Below the pieces are notes generated by a model, which saw nothing but the letters and a program-made list of their open reading frames with translations, was not told where the DNA came from and searched no databases. The translations under genes were made by a program, and so were the position numbers. From Candidatus Thiodictyon syntrophicum (GTDB lineage: Bacteria > Pseudomonadota > Gammaproteobacteria > Chromatiales > Chromatiaceae), in the NCBI RefSeq assembly GCF_002813775.1, contig NZ_CP020370.1:186001-250000 (forward strand): a stretch of DNA of 64,000 nt, read 5' to 3'. Below are positions 16,679 to 25,864 of this stretch, one piece after another. The first letter of the stretch is position 1. Each line of letters starts with the position of its first letter.

Positions 16679-18295
16679 TCAAAACCCACTGGTAATGGGA
16701 TAACGCCGATCCCGCCCGAAGGCGCGCTGCGAAATACGCACGCCGGGCGGGGCCTGGCGGCGTTTGTACTCGTTGCGGTCCACCAGGCGCGTGACCTTGC
16801 GCACCACGGCCTCGTCGAAACCCTGGGCACAGATGGCATCGACGCCCTGGTCCTCTTCGATATAGAGCCGCAGGATGGGGTCCAGAATCTCATAGGGGGG
16901 CAGGCTGTCCTGGTCGGTCTGGTCGGGGCGCAGTTCGGCGGAGGGGGCGCGGGTCAGGACGCGCTCGGGGATGCTGGGGTCCAGGCCGTTGCGGTAGCGG
17001 GCCAGGCGGTAGACCAGCGTCTTGGGGCAGTCCTTGATCGGTGCGAAGCCGCCGGCCATGTCGCCGTAGAGGGTGGCGTAGCCGACCGCCATCTCGCTCT
17101 TGTTGCCGGTGGTGAGCAGGATGCGGCCCTGTTTGTTGCTCAGCGCCATGAGGATGACCCCGCGGCAGCGCGCCTGGATGTTCTCCTCGGTCACGTCCGG
17201 CGCCCGGCCGGCGAAGGCGGGTTCGAGCATGGCAAGGAAGCTGTCGAAGGCGGGGGCGATGGGGATGGTATGGGTCCGGACCCCGAGCCGCCGCGCCTGC
17301 TCCAAGGCGTCCTCGTTGCTCATGTCCGCGGTGTAGCGTGACGGCATCAGGACCGCCTCGACCTGGTCGGCGCCCAGGGCGTCGACCGCGATGGCCAGCG
17401 TCAGGGCCGAATCCACCCCGCCGGAGAGGCCGAGCACGGCGCCGCTGAAGCCGTTCTTGCGCACATAGTCGGTCACGCCCAGGACCAGGGCCTGGTAGAT
17501 CGCCGCCTCGTCTTGTGTGTCCGCCCCGCTGGTTACGCCAGTCGCGGTGCCCCCGCTGGGTCTGCCGTCGTCGTCCAGGTCAACCAACAGGGCCTGTTCC
17601 TGGAATTGGGCCGCACGGGCCTGGACCCGACCGTCCCGATCGACGACGAAGGAGGCGCCGTCGAAGACCAGTTCGTCCTGACCGCCGACCAGGTTGGCAT
17701 AGAGGATGGTCAATCCGTGGTCCAGGGCACGGCGGGCCACCAGGCCCTCGCGCTCGGCCCGTTTGCCGGCGTGAAAGGGGGAGGCGTTGAGGTTGATCAA
17801 TACCTGTGCACCGGCCGCGGCGGCCGCGGCGGTGGGGCCGTCCTGCCAGATGTCCTCGCAGACGCTCAAGCCCAGGCGCAGCCCCCGGTGCTCGAAGACG
17901 ACGGCCGCCCGGCCCGGCTGAAAATAACGCTTCTCGTCGAAGACGCTGTAGTTGGGCAGTTCCTGCTTGGCGTATTCGGCCACCAGGGCGCCGTCGCGGA
18001 TGACACCCGCCATGTTGAACAGTCCGGCCGCCGTTGCCCGCGGATAGCCCAGGACCAGGGTGATGCCCCGGACCTCGGCGCAGACCCGGGCGAGGGCCGA
18101 CGCCACCCGCGCGATCAGTTCGGGGCGCAGCAGCAGGTCCTCCGGCGGGTAGCCGGTCAAGGCCAGTTCCGGGAATACCACCAGGTCCGCCCCGGCCGCC
18201 CGGGCCTGGTGCGCCGCGGCGATGACGCGGCCGGCATTACCGGCGACGTCCCCCACCCGCAGGTTCAATTGAGCGATTTGGATGCGACAACCCAC
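16679..18295 (-). CDS. nadE: NAD+ synthase, glutamine-hydrolysing
   Basis: A 538-aa two-domain enzyme that amidates deamido-NAD using glutamine-derived ammonia. The N-terminal nitrilase domain has its Glu in FPELALTGYPPEDLL, Lys in KQELPNYSVFDEKRYF and nucleophile Cys in LSVCEDIWQDG. The C-terminal synthetase domain has the PP-loop GLSGGVDSALTLAIA and the GNKSEMAVGYATLYGDM block. The GTG at 18293-18295 follows CGGAG at suitable spacing and gives the family-typical start VGCRIQIAQLNLR; the frame could extend to 18337 but without conservation. Stand-alone gene. Length is normal (about 540). Confidence 0.96.
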   Translation of the reverse strand: MGCRIQIAQLNLRVGDVAGNAGRVIAAAHQARAAGADLVVFPELALTGYPPEDLLLRPELIARVASALARVCAEVRGITLVLGYPRATAAGLFNMAGVIRDGALVAEYAKQELPNYSVFDEKRYFQPGRAAVVFEHRGLRLGLSVCEDIWQDGPTAAAAAAGAQVLINLNASPFHAGKRAEREGLVARRALDHGLTILYANLVGGQDELVFDGASFVVDRDGRVQARAAQFQEQALLVDLDDDGRPSGGTATGVTSGADTQDEAAIYQALVLGVTDYVRKNGFSGAVLGLSGGVDSALTLAIAVDALGADQVEAVLMPSRYTADMSNEDALEQARRLGVRTHTIPIAPAFDSFLAMLEPAFAGRAPDVTEENIQARCRGVILMALSNKQGRILLTTGNKSEMAVGYATLYGDMAGGFAPIKDCPKTLVYRLARYRNGLDPSIPERVLTRAPSAELRPDQTDQDSLPPYEILDPILRLYIEEDQGVDAICAQGFDEAVVRKVTRLVDRNEYKRRQAPPGVRISQRAFGRDRRYPITSGF

Positions 18296-18370
18296 GGTGA
18301 ACTCCGGATTGGTGTGAGGCGAAACCAGGCTAAGCAACGAGTCATGAACAAGTCAGACACAAACACCGGC

Positions 18371-18487
18371 GTTGTCGTTGTCGTTGTCGTTGTCGTAATC
18401 GTAATCGGAGAAACGATACAATTTGGGGTACGAGAGAATCCGGGGCGCTACGATAACCTCGATTACGACAACGACAACGACAACGAC
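18371..18487. repeat. GTTGTC-arm hairpin element, copy A
   Basis: The left arm is four GTTGTC units running into GTAATCG; the right arm (18460-18487) is its 28-bp exact complement. The centre of about 58 bp contains ACGAGAGAATCCG and CTACGATAACCTCGA, both of which recur in copy C at 46899-47014. It lies between nadE and the SGNH gene, which both point left. Confidence 0.92.
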
Positions 18488-18536
18488 GCTCAAGGCATTC
18501 TTTAACGTCCTTGTTTAACCTATCAGTGAACCGCTC

Positions 18537-19679
18537 CTAGCCGCTTGCTTTGCTAACGATTCTGTCTTTGATCCGCAGAAAGATGCCGGTGGCGATCTGT
18601 TCGTTGCCCCGGTCGCCGAAATGATAGGAGTCCAGGAAGATCTCTTCCTGCTCGCCCGCGCCATCGAACAGGCCCGAGAGGTCGACGAAGCGGAAGTGCT
18701 CCTCGTGCAGGTCCGTCAGCGCGGCGGCAATGCGCCCGTAGCACTCCCGGAAATAGTCGCGCTGCACCAGTCGTGCGCCTTCGCGCCGGGTCAATTTCTT
18801 GTTGCTGGCGGCCAGTGTCGGCTGGAGCACGAAGACATAATCGATATTGGCGGCGGCCAGCACGAAGGCGCTGATCCGGACGTTCTTAAGCAGTCGGCCG
18901 GCGATGACCGCAGGGGCGATCGGCCCCGCTTCGATCCGCGTGTTTTCCGCGATGGGCGGTTGGCCGGTGAGCCTGTAGACCGCCTTGATCAGCGACAGGA
19001 AGAGTTCGTCGGCATAGGATCGGAACCACAGCACATTGCGGCCCAACGCGCCCCAGTGTACGTCGTTGTTCCCGGACACGGCGATCACCATGTCGGGCTC
19101 TAATTCCGACAACAGGTTCTCGATGACGATGCGTTCCTGGGTCGAGGCCCAGGCCGAGTTCGCCATCGTAAAAACTTCATAGTTCAGGCCGGTCGCGGGG
19201 GCCAGTTCCCGGGTGAGGATGGTATTCAGATACCCGGCGATGGTCGTGTCGTCACTCGGCGCACCGTTGCCGAAGGCGGTGGAGCCCCCGGTAAGGAAGA
19301 TCCGATAGGTGCGTGCGGGTTTGGGCATCGCGACCTCCCGAGCGGCCCGGAATTGCATGGTATTGATATGGGCATTGCCCTGCTGCCCCGGTGCGGGGGC
19401 GCTCCCCACGAAGGGGGTGGGGATGTTGGGAACGGCCCATGAGAGGGTGTCCAGTCTGGCCAGCGCCTGCTCGCTGTCGTAATAGGCGCTGGCTACTGCC
19501 GTGCGTTGCTCCGGCTGGTCTTTCAGCAGGCGTCCCAGGGTGTAGGCCTGGGCGTCGCTGTCGATCTCTTGGTCAAAGACTTTTATGGTCAGGTAGCGGC
19601 AGGTCAGAAAACCCGCGCCGACCAACAGGAGCGCGATGATGGAGGGCGCCACCGTGGTGAGCAGCTTTCTTGGTTTCAT
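18537..19679 (-). CDS. SGNH/GDSL hydrolase-like membrane-anchored protein
   Basis: A 380-aa protein with one N-terminal hydrophobic helix (SIIALLLVGAGFLTCRYL), probably anchoring it in the inner membrane facing the periplasm. SGNH blocks are visible: block I FLTGGSTAFGNGA, block III VSGNNDVHWG, and a C-terminal D-x-x-H in DSYHFGDRGNEQIATGI. These support an esterase or acyl/acetyl-transfer role on envelope glycans. It is the last gene of a leftward run with SxtJ and DUF5989, whose relatives accompany SGNH and carbamoyltransferase genes in polysaccharide loci. No carbamoyltransferase is present here. Substrate unknown. Confidence 0.82.
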   Translation of the reverse strand: MKPRKLLTTVAPSIIALLLVGAGFLTCRYLTIKVFDQEIDSDAQAYTLGRLLKDQPEQRTAVASAYYDSEQALARLDTLSWAVPNIPTPFVGSAPAPGQQGNAHINTMQFRAAREVAMPKPARTYRIFLTGGSTAFGNGAPSDDTTIAGYLNTILTRELAPATGLNYEVFTMANSAWASTQERIVIENLLSELEPDMVIAVSGNNDVHWGALGRNVLWFRSYADELFLSLIKAVYRLTGQPPIAENTRIEAGPIAPAVIAGRLLKNVRISAFVLAAANIDYVFVLQPTLAASNKKLTRREGARLVQRDYFRECYGRIAAALTDLHEEHFRFVDLSGLFDGAGEQEEIFLDSYHFGDRGNEQIATGIFLRIKDRIVSKASG

Positions 19680-19738
19680 GGGTCAGCCCGGCCCGGCGGC
19701 GGTTCCCGGGCGCCACCTGATAAGGAACGGTTCATCAC

Positions 19739-19891
19739 TCAAAACAGTGCATAGATGAATGGCGCGACCGCCGAGCCGGGCGCGAAAACGATCAGTGCGC
19801 CCAGCAGGAGCGACACGACGATGATCGGTGCCAGCCAGAATTTCTTGCGTTCGCGCATGAAGCCCCAGAGGTCTTTGAGAAGGTCCAGCAT
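19739..19891 (-). CDS. DUF5989 family small membrane protein
   Basis: A 50-aa protein that is easily missed. It begins MLDLLKDLWGFMRERKKFW, then one membrane helix (LAPIIVVSLLLGALIVF) and the conserved ending GSAVAPFIYALF, which is diagnostic of DUF5989. Its ATG overlaps the SxtJ stop (ATGA), so the two are translationally coupled, and the SGNH gene follows 59 bp downstream. Its role is unknown; it is probably a small subunit or partner of the SxtJ membrane protein. Confidence 0.9.
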   Translation of the reverse strand: MLDLLKDLWGFMRERKKFWLAPIIVVSLLLGALIVFAPGSAVAPFIYALF

Positions 19892-20295
19892 CAGAAGGGT
19901 CTCGTCATGGATTCGCGCGTCGCCGCATGGCTTGGCACGCGATAGGTGGAGGCCTCGGCCGGACGGCGGCGGCGCAGCGGGTCCTGCCCGGTGAGGCGCA
20001 TGATCAGGCCCATCGGGACGAACACCAGGGTGAACAGGAGCCCGAGGATCAGCGGCGTCGTTACCCGGTTCATCAGCAAGCCGAAGCGCATCCAGCCGCG
20101 ATAGACCGGGCGCAGTGTCACGGGCGCAATCAGCCCTGCCAGGATCAGCGGAGCGGCCGCCACGAAGGGCCACCAGGGGAGCGGCCAGCTGAACAGCAAG
20201 GGCAGCGCCACACCGAAGGCCCCGGCGATCAGTCCGCCCGTGGTCAATGCGAAGCGCCGCAGTCCTTGGGCGTCGAGGTTCGGAATCTCGTGCAT
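19891..20295 (-). CDS. SxtJ family membrane protein
   Basis: A 134-aa protein with several hydrophobic segments: LTTGGLIAGAFGVALPLLF, FVAAAPLILAGLIAPV and ITPL-like TTPLILGLLFTLVFVPMGLIM. Between and after them come the conserved RPVYRGWMRFGLLMNRV and LTGQDPLRRR typical of SxtJ. The family was named from saxitoxin clusters but is widespread in exopolysaccharide and carbamoyltransferase loci. Start MHEIPNLDAQGLRRFA. First gene of a three-gene leftward operon (SxtJ, DUF5989, SGNH protein). Confidence 0.88.
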   Translation of the reverse strand: MHEIPNLDAQGLRRFALTTGGLIAGAFGVALPLLFSWPLPWWPFVAAAPLILAGLIAPVTLRPVYRGWMRFGLLMNRVTTPLILGLLFTLVFVPMGLIMRLTGQDPLRRRRPAEASTYRVPSHAATRESMTRPF

Positions 20296-20581
20296 CAGTC
20301 GCCTCGGCGCCCTCGCGCTTGAATTGACCTGTTCCGGATCGGTTCCGGATCGGTGAGTCGGCGACTAGTCTAGCAGGGTTGGGATGCGTTTCGTAGCGGC
20401 CGCGGCGGGACCTCCGGGCGGCCGCGAAGCGATTGCAAAAACTAAAGAAAAATCATACCCTGGCGGCCCGTCAGCGAGGACTTCCCGGCGTCGGGCGGCA
20501 GCCAATGCCGTTAAGTTGAGCCACGCCGGCTCCCACGCTCCTGCGTGCGTGCCGGCCTGCAACGACTGGAGATGATGTCGC

Positions 20582-21679
20582 GTGAAACAGATTGCGTTGC
20601 CGATCATAGCGGTGGTGCTGGGGCTGGCCCTGCCCCTCCTCGTCGCCGAGGCGCTGCTGCGTCTGTTGCCGGTGGCTACCGGGGTCTTCGCCGAGCCCGT
20701 CAATGCGGGCGCACCGGTCTTTCATTTCACCCCCGAGCGCGACTTCCTCTGGTCCCGGGATTGGAACTTCAGCATCGTCAACCGGGGGCGCATCAACAAC
20801 GCGGGCTTCGTCAACGATCAGAATTATCAGGCGCAAGACGGCCGCCCCCTGATCGGTGTCGTGGGTGATTCCTATGTCGAGGCGCTCATGGTGCCTTATC
20901 CCCAGACGTTCCACGCTCGGCTGGCCGCGGACCGCTCCGACAGACTGCGCTCTTACAGTTTCGCGGCATCGGGGGCGCCGCTCAGCCAGTACCTGGTCTG
21001 GATGCGATACGCCCGCCAAACCTATGACGCGCAGGCTTTGGTGGTGGTGGTGTGCGGCAACGACTTCGACGAATCGCTGGCGGAGTTCAAGACCGGCCCC
21101 GGTCTGCATCTTTACGTCGAGGAGGGCGGGGACCTGATGCTGCAGCGGTTTGATTATGCGCCCGGGGCGATCCGCCGTGTGGTGCAGGTCTCGGCCTTGG
21201 CGCGCTATCTGCTGCTCAACCTTCATGCTGACGTGACGGTGTCGCGGTTGCTGGAGGGCCGCGTCATCGGATCAGCACAGGCGGCGGTGCCGGCCTTTGT
21301 CGGAAATGTCCCGGCGGCAGTCGACGAGCACCGCCTGGTCCAATCGCAACGGGCGGTGGCCGCCTTCTTTCGCGACCTGCCCGCCTATGCCGACCTGCCG
21401 GCCCACCGGATTCTATTCGTGGTCGACGGACTACGCTATGCCGCCAACGCGTCCGCCGGCGACAGCTATTTCGGACTCATGCGCGGACATTTCATGGCGC
21501 AGGCGCGCCGCCGGGGCTATGACGTGATCGATGCCGATGACTATTTCATCCCCTACGCCGCCGCCCATCCCGCCGCCCGCTTTGAATGGCCGACCGATAA
21601 CCACTGGAACCCGCTCGCGCACGGTTTGATCGCCCAGGCGATCCGCGACTCCTCCTGGTTCGCGTGGCTTGGGCCCTGA
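20582..21679 (+). CDS. SGNH/GDSL hydrolase-like protein, divergent from the SxtJ operon
   Basis: A 365-aa protein with an N-terminal signal-anchor helix (ALPIIAVVLGLALPLLVAEA). SGNH blocks are block I VVGDSYVEALMV, the glycine block FAASGAPLSQYL, block III VVCGNDFDESLAEF and block V TDNHWNPLAHGLIA with the catalytic D-x-x-H. This arrangement resembles AlgX/AlgJ- or DltD-like extracytoplasmic acyltransferases and esterases. The GTG at 20582 is preceded by GGAG. It lies back to back with the SxtJ operon (287 bp between starts), suggesting joint work on an envelope glycan. It is only distantly similar to the SGNH protein at 18537. Confidence 0.82.
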   Translation: MKQIALPIIAVVLGLALPLLVAEALLRLLPVATGVFAEPVNAGAPVFHFTPERDFLWSRDWNFSIVNRGRINNAGFVNDQNYQAQDGRPLIGVVGDSYVEALMVPYPQTFHARLAADRSDRLRSYSFAASGAPLSQYLVWMRYARQTYDAQALVVVVCGNDFDESLAEFKTGPGLHLYVEEGGDLMLQRFDYAPGAIRRVVQVSALARYLLLNLHADVTVSRLLEGRVIGSAQAAVPAFVGNVPAAVDEHRLVQSQRAVAAFFRDLPAYADLPAHRILFVVDGLRYAANASAGDSYFGLMRGHFMAQARRRGYDVIDADDYFIPYAAAHPAARFEWPTDNHWNPLAHGLIAQAIRDSSWFAWLGP

Positions 21680-21775
21680 CCGCCGGGGCCGCGTCGACTC
21701 AAGCGCGCTGGAACTCATCCTGCCAGGGCGCTGCCCCGGACCACCGCCGGCGGTGGCGATTTACTCGACAGGAAA

Positions 21776-22651
21776 TTATCGACCGCCCAGCAATTCGGCC
21801 ATGCGGCTGCCCATCCGTGCCGGCGAGTGTACCGTGACCACCCCGGCCGTCTCCAGGACGGCGAACTTGTCGGCGGCGGTGCCCTTGCCGCCGGTGACGA
21901 TGGCGCCCGCGTGGCCCATCCGCTTGCCGGCCGGAGCGGTCACGCCGGCGATATAGGCGACCACCGGCTTGGTCATGTGCTGCTTGATATAGGCGGCCGC
22001 CGCCTCCTCCGCGGTGCCCCCGATCTCACCGACCAGGATGACCCCGTCGGTGTCCGGGTCCCGCTCGAAGAGGGTGAGACAGTCGACGAAGTCCAGTCCG
22101 TGGATGGGGTCGCCGCCGATGCCGATGCAGGTGCTCTGGCCCAGACCGGCGTTGGTGACCTGAAACACCGCCTCGTAGGTCAGGGTGCCGGAGCGCGAGA
22201 CGATGCCGACCCGCCCGGGGGTGTGGATGCTGCCCGGCATGATGCCGATCTTGCATGCGCCCGGGGTGATGATACCGGGGCAGTTGGGGCCGATCAGCAC
22301 CGCCGGATGACCCTGCAGGGCCGCCGTGACCCGCAGCATGTCGAGTACCGGGATGCCCTCGGTGATACAGACGATGACCCGGATCCCGGCGTCCGCCGCC
22401 TCCAGAATGGCGTCCGCCGCATAGGCGGCCGGCACATAGATCATCGTGGCGTCCGCGCCGGTCGCGCGCACGGCGTCATGGACGGTGTCAAAGACCGGGC
22501 GGTCCAGGTGGTGTTGGCCGCCTTTGCCGGGGGTCACGCCGCCCACCAGGTTGGTGCCGTAGGCAATGGCCTGTTCGCTGTGAAAGGTGCCCTGCCGCCC
22601 GGTGAAGCCCTGGCAGATGACCCGGGTTTGGTGATCGACAAGAACGCTCAT
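21776..22651 (-). CDS. sucD: Succinate-CoA ligase [ADP-forming] subunit alpha
   Basis: A 291-aa subunit that binds CoA and carries the phosphohistidine. The CoA-binding Rossmann domain opens with [20 protein letters not shown]. The family blocks [33 protein letters not shown] and GHAGAIV (phosphorylated His) are all present. Length is standard. It follows sucC by 10 bp on the same strand, so the pair forms the TCA-cycle enzyme interconverting succinyl-CoA and succinate with ATP formation. Confidence 0.97.
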   Translation of the reverse strand: MSVLVDHQTRVICQGFTGRQGTFHSEQAIAYGTNLVGGVTPGKGGQHHLDRPVFDTVHDAVRATGADATMIYVPAAYAADAILEAADAGIRVIVCITEGIPVLDMLRVTAALQGHPAVLIGPNCPGIITPGACKIGIMPGSIHTPGRVGIVSRSGTLTYEAVFQVTNAGLGQSTCIGIGGDPIHGLDFVDCLTLFERDPDTDGVILVGEIGGTAEEAAAAYIKQHMTKPVVAYIAGVTAPAGKRMGHAGAIVTGGKGTAADKFAVLETAGVVTVHSPARMGSRMAELLGGR

Positions 22652-22661
22652 GCTCGCCTCC

Positions 22662-23831
22662 TCACTGTGCCGCGGCCGCGGCCGCGACCACCTTGTCTGC
22701 CGCCTCGTCGAGACCTTGCGCCGTTTCTATCTTAAGCCCGCTCGCGGCCAGCAGCGCGAGCCCCAGCGGGGCATTGGTCCCCTCCAGGCGCACGACCACG
22801 GGGATCTGCGTGTGGACCTTGCGCACCGCCTGCATGATGCCCTCCGCGATCAGGTCGCAGCGCACGATGCCGCCGAAGATGTTGACCAGCACCGCCCGCA
22901 CCTTGGTGTCGGAGAGGATGAGCGCGAAAGCCTCGGCCACCCGTGCCGCCGTGGCCCCGCCGCCGACGTCCAGGAAATTGGCCGGTCGGCCGCCGTGCAG
23001 CTGCACCAGGTCCATGGTCGCCATCGCAAGCCCCGCACCGTTGACCATACAGCCGATGTTGCCGTCCAGGCTGATGTAGCTCAACTCATGGGTGCGCGCC
23101 GCGGCCTCGCGCTGGTCCTCCTGGGTCGGGTCGCGCAGGGCCTCCAGGTCCGGGTGGCGGTAGAGCGCGTTGTCGTCCAGGTTGACCTTGGCGTCCAGGG
23201 CGAGCAGGGCCCCGGCGCGCGTCACCACCAGCGGATTGATCTCCACCTGGGTCGCGTCGCACTCCATGAAGAGCCGATAGAGTCCGCCCAGGAGCCGGCC
23301 GAGTGCCTTGATCTGCTCCTCGCCGAGACCCAACCCGTAACCCAGCCGACGCACCTGGAAGGGTTGCAGCCCGGCCGCCGGGTGGACGCGCAGCAGGATG
23401 ATCCGCTCGGGGGTCGCGGCGGCCACCGCCTCGATGTCCATGCCGCCCGCCGCGCAGGCCATCAAGAGGACCTGCCGGGTCGCCCGGTCCACCAGTGCGC
23501 TCAGGTACAGTTCCCGATCGATCGCCGTCGGCTCCTCGACCAGCAGGGTCGCCACGGGCAGCCCCGCGGGTCCGCTCTGGTGGGTGACCAGGCGGCTGCC
23601 GAGCAGTCGGCGGGCCGCGGTCGCCGCCGCGGCGGGACTGTCCACCTGCACCACGCCGCCGGCCTTGCCGCGTCCGCCCGCGTGGACCTGCGCCTTGACC
23701 ACCCAGCGGGTGCCGCCGAGGCTGCCGCAGGCCGCCGCGACCGCCGCGGGTGTCGTCGCCGTCACACCCGCGGGGACTGGGATGTCGTATTCTTGGAAAA
23801 GTCGTTTCGACTGGTATTCGTGCAGGTTCAT
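22662..23831 (-). CDS. sucC: Succinate-CoA ligase [ADP-forming] subunit beta
   Basis: A 389-aa ATP-grasp subunit. It starts [20 protein letters not shown], the canonical N-terminus. The ATP-grasp lysines lie in [18 protein letters not shown]. The C-terminal CoA-ligase part has the dimer and phosphohistidine-facing blocks [20 protein letters not shown] and [16 protein letters not shown]. The frame continues upstream to 24017, but that extension is not family-like. It is first in the sucCD operon and divergent from pilS. Confidence 0.97.
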   Translation of the reverse strand: MNLHEYQSKRLFQEYDIPVPAGVTATTPAAVAAACGSLGGTRWVVKAQVHAGGRGKAGGVVQVDSPAAAATAARRLLGSRLVTHQSGPAGLPVATLLVEEPTAIDRELYLSALVDRATRQVLLMACAAGGMDIEAVAAATPERIILLRVHPAAGLQPFQVRRLGYGLGLGEEQIKALGRLLGGLYRLFMECDATQVEINPLVVTRAGALLALDAKVNLDDNALYRHPDLEALRDPTQEDQREAAARTHELSYISLDGNIGCMVNGAGLAMATMDLVQLHGGRPANFLDVGGGATAARVAEAFALILSDTKVRAVLVNIFGGIVRCDLIAEGIMQAVRKVHTQIPVVVRLEGTNAPLGLALLAASGLKIETAQGLDEAADKVVAAAAAAQ

Positions 23832-24064
23832 CGGTGCTCGGGCGGTTCCCTGGGACGACGGCCACATGGCCGCATCCGCCCTATTCTGATCTAATTCGGC
23901 AGCGGCTGCCAAAGAAGCCGCCCGCGAGTCGCCGCCGCGCACCGAGGTGAACCGAGGTGCGGTGCCGATCCCCGCCGGCGGATCGACGCAGCGGCGGCCG
24001 CTCACCCGCGCGGGCACCGGCAGTGCCCCCGCACCTTGCGCCTTTTGTTACGAGAGCCCACCTC

Positions 24065-25723
24065 ATGCCAAGCGACAAAGACCAGGACCCAGGCGCCCCC
24101 GGCCCCAGCCCTAAAACGAGCCCGCGCCCGGCGGGTCCATCCGAGCGCGAGCGCTGGAAACGCGGCCGGTTCCCCACCTGGGAGTCTCTGCGTTGGCTGT
24201 TCCTGTTCCGTCTGCTGATGGTGGTGGGGCTGGTGCTGGTCTTCTCCCCGGCGGTGTCCGACCCGCTCATCGCCGGGCTCGATGTGGACCTGGCCTGGCG
24301 GGTCCTGGTGGTCTACGCCGTCCTGGTCCTGGCGAGCGGGATCAATCTCTATGCCCAGTGGCCGAGCCGGCAAAGTCAGGTCCATCTGGCTATCTTTGTC
24401 GACCTCATCGCCTTTACCCTGGTGATGCACGCGGGCGGGGGCGTCGGCAGCGGGCTTGGGGTCCTGTTGGCCGTCGCCGTGGCCGCGGCGGCCCTGTTGA
24501 TGGAGGGCCGGCTGTCACTCCTGTTCGCCTCCTTCGCCGCGCTCGCGGTCATCACCGAGCAGACCTACGCGCTGCTCACGGGCGGGGCGACGATCGCCTC
24601 GTACACCCAGGCCGGCATCCTGGGCCTGATGTTCTTCGCGGTCGCCCTGCTGGCCCATGTACTTTATCGCCGGGTGCGCCTCGCCGAGGAACTGGCGGCC
24701 CGCCGCAAGGTGGACATCGACGACCTGTCCAAGCTCAATGAGTTCATCATCCAGGACATGGCGATCGGCGTGGTGGTGGTGGACGGCGAGCGTAAGGTCA
24801 GGCTCATGAACCAGGCGGCCAGGGACATGGTCAATATCCCGGCGCTCGCGCCCGAGGCCCCCCTGCGGGAGGTCTGTGCGGACCTGGAGGACTGGCTCTT
24901 GGACCATATCCGCCCGACCGCGCCCCAGGTGGGGGTGATCCGGATCGGCAACCGTGAGCTCAAGCCCGCGCGCCAGCTCTTGGGCGATTACCGGGCCGCG
25001 GGCGTCATGCTCTACCTGCGCGATAACCAGGAGCTGATCAAGGAGGCCCAGCAGATCAAGTTGGCGTCGCTCGGCACCCTCACGGCCAGCATCGCGCACA
25101 ATATCCGCAACCCCTTGAGTGCCATCTCCCACGCCGGCCAGCTCCTGGGGGAGGCCAAGGGCCTGTCGCCCGACGACCGCCATCTGCTCGACATCATCCG
25201 GCGCAATTGCGGGCGCATCGACGAGATCGTGCGCAGTGTCCTGCAACTGTCCCGGCGCAACCAGTTGGACCCCCAGCTTACCGAGTTGGTCGCGTGGCTG
25301 GAGGAGTTCTGCGACGAGTTCCGGGAGGCCAACGGCCTGCCTGCCGACCACTTGCTGCTCGAGTTCGAGCCCCCGCCGATCAGCGTGGAGGTGGACCCGC
25401 GCCACCTCCACCAGATCGTCTCCAACCTGTGCGAAAACGCCCTGATTCACGCGGGGAGTCCGGATCAGCCCCCCCATATCCTGCTGCGCGTGGCCCGTGC
25501 CGAGGGTCAGGACCGGGCCCGGATCGAAGTCACCGACGACGGCCCCGGGGTCGACCAGGACTCCGCCGGGGACATCTTCAACCCCTTCTTCACCACCAAG
25601 TCCAGCGGCACCGGGCTCGGGCTCTACATCGCCCGGGAACTGGCGGAGACCAACGGCATCCGGCTCGAATACCGGCGGGAACGGCCGCGGGGCAGTTGCT
25701 TCCGTCTGGTGTTTACGGCATGA
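24065..25723 (+). CDS. pilS: Sensor histidine kinase of type IV pilus regulation
   Basis: A 552-aa membrane histidine kinase. About six hydrophobic segments fill residues 40-205 (for example LFRLLMVVGLVLVF and FVDLIAFTLVMHAGG), matching the PilS sensor region. A PAS-like domain follows (NEFIIQDMAIGVVVVDGERK). The H-box is SIAHNIRNPLSAISH near residue 345. ATPase boxes are NLCENALIH (N), VTDDGPGVD (G1), FFTTKSSGTGLGLYIARELA (F/G2). The ATG at 24065 follows the upstream noncoding stretch; earlier in-frame starts are not conserved. The cognate regulator pilR follows after 141 bp. Confidence 0.92.
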   Translation: MPSDKDQDPGAPGPSPKTSPRPAGPSERERWKRGRFPTWESLRWLFLFRLLMVVGLVLVFSPAVSDPLIAGLDVDLAWRVLVVYAVLVLASGINLYAQWPSRQSQVHLAIFVDLIAFTLVMHAGGGVGSGLGVLLAVAVAAAALLMEGRLSLLFASFAALAVITEQTYALLTGGATIASYTQAGILGLMFFAVALLAHVLYRRVRLAEELAARRKVDIDDLSKLNEFIIQDMAIGVVVVDGERKVRLMNQAARDMVNIPALAPEAPLREVCADLEDWLLDHIRPTAPQVGVIRIGNRELKPARQLLGDYRAAGVMLYLRDNQELIKEAQQIKLASLGTLTASIAHNIRNPLSAISHAGQLLGEAKGLSPDDRHLLDIIRRNCGRIDEIVRSVLQLSRRNQLDPQLTELVAWLEEFCDEFREANGLPADHLLLEFEPPPISVEVDPRHLHQIVSNLCENALIHAGSPDQPPHILLRVARAEGQDRARIEVTDDGPGVDQDSAGDIFNPFFTTKSSGTGLGLYIARELAETNGIRLEYRRERPRGSCFRLVFTA

Positions 25724-25864
25724 CGGCGCCGGTGACCCCGCGCGGCGGGGCCGGACCGGGCGCGGCCCGCGTTCGACTGGCGGTCCGGCAGGCGCCAACC
25801 GACGCCGCGAACGGCTACAATCGGCAGACGATCGGCAACTCAGCAGCACCGGGAGTGCACCGGC

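Noticed and set aside
18371-18487. CRISPR-like or origin iteron array
   Set aside because: The hexamers form inverted arms of a hairpin rather than spaced direct repeats, and no replication gene adjoins.
18513-18536. Terminator after the SGNH gene
   Set aside because: No hairpin with a T-run could be drawn in this short gap.
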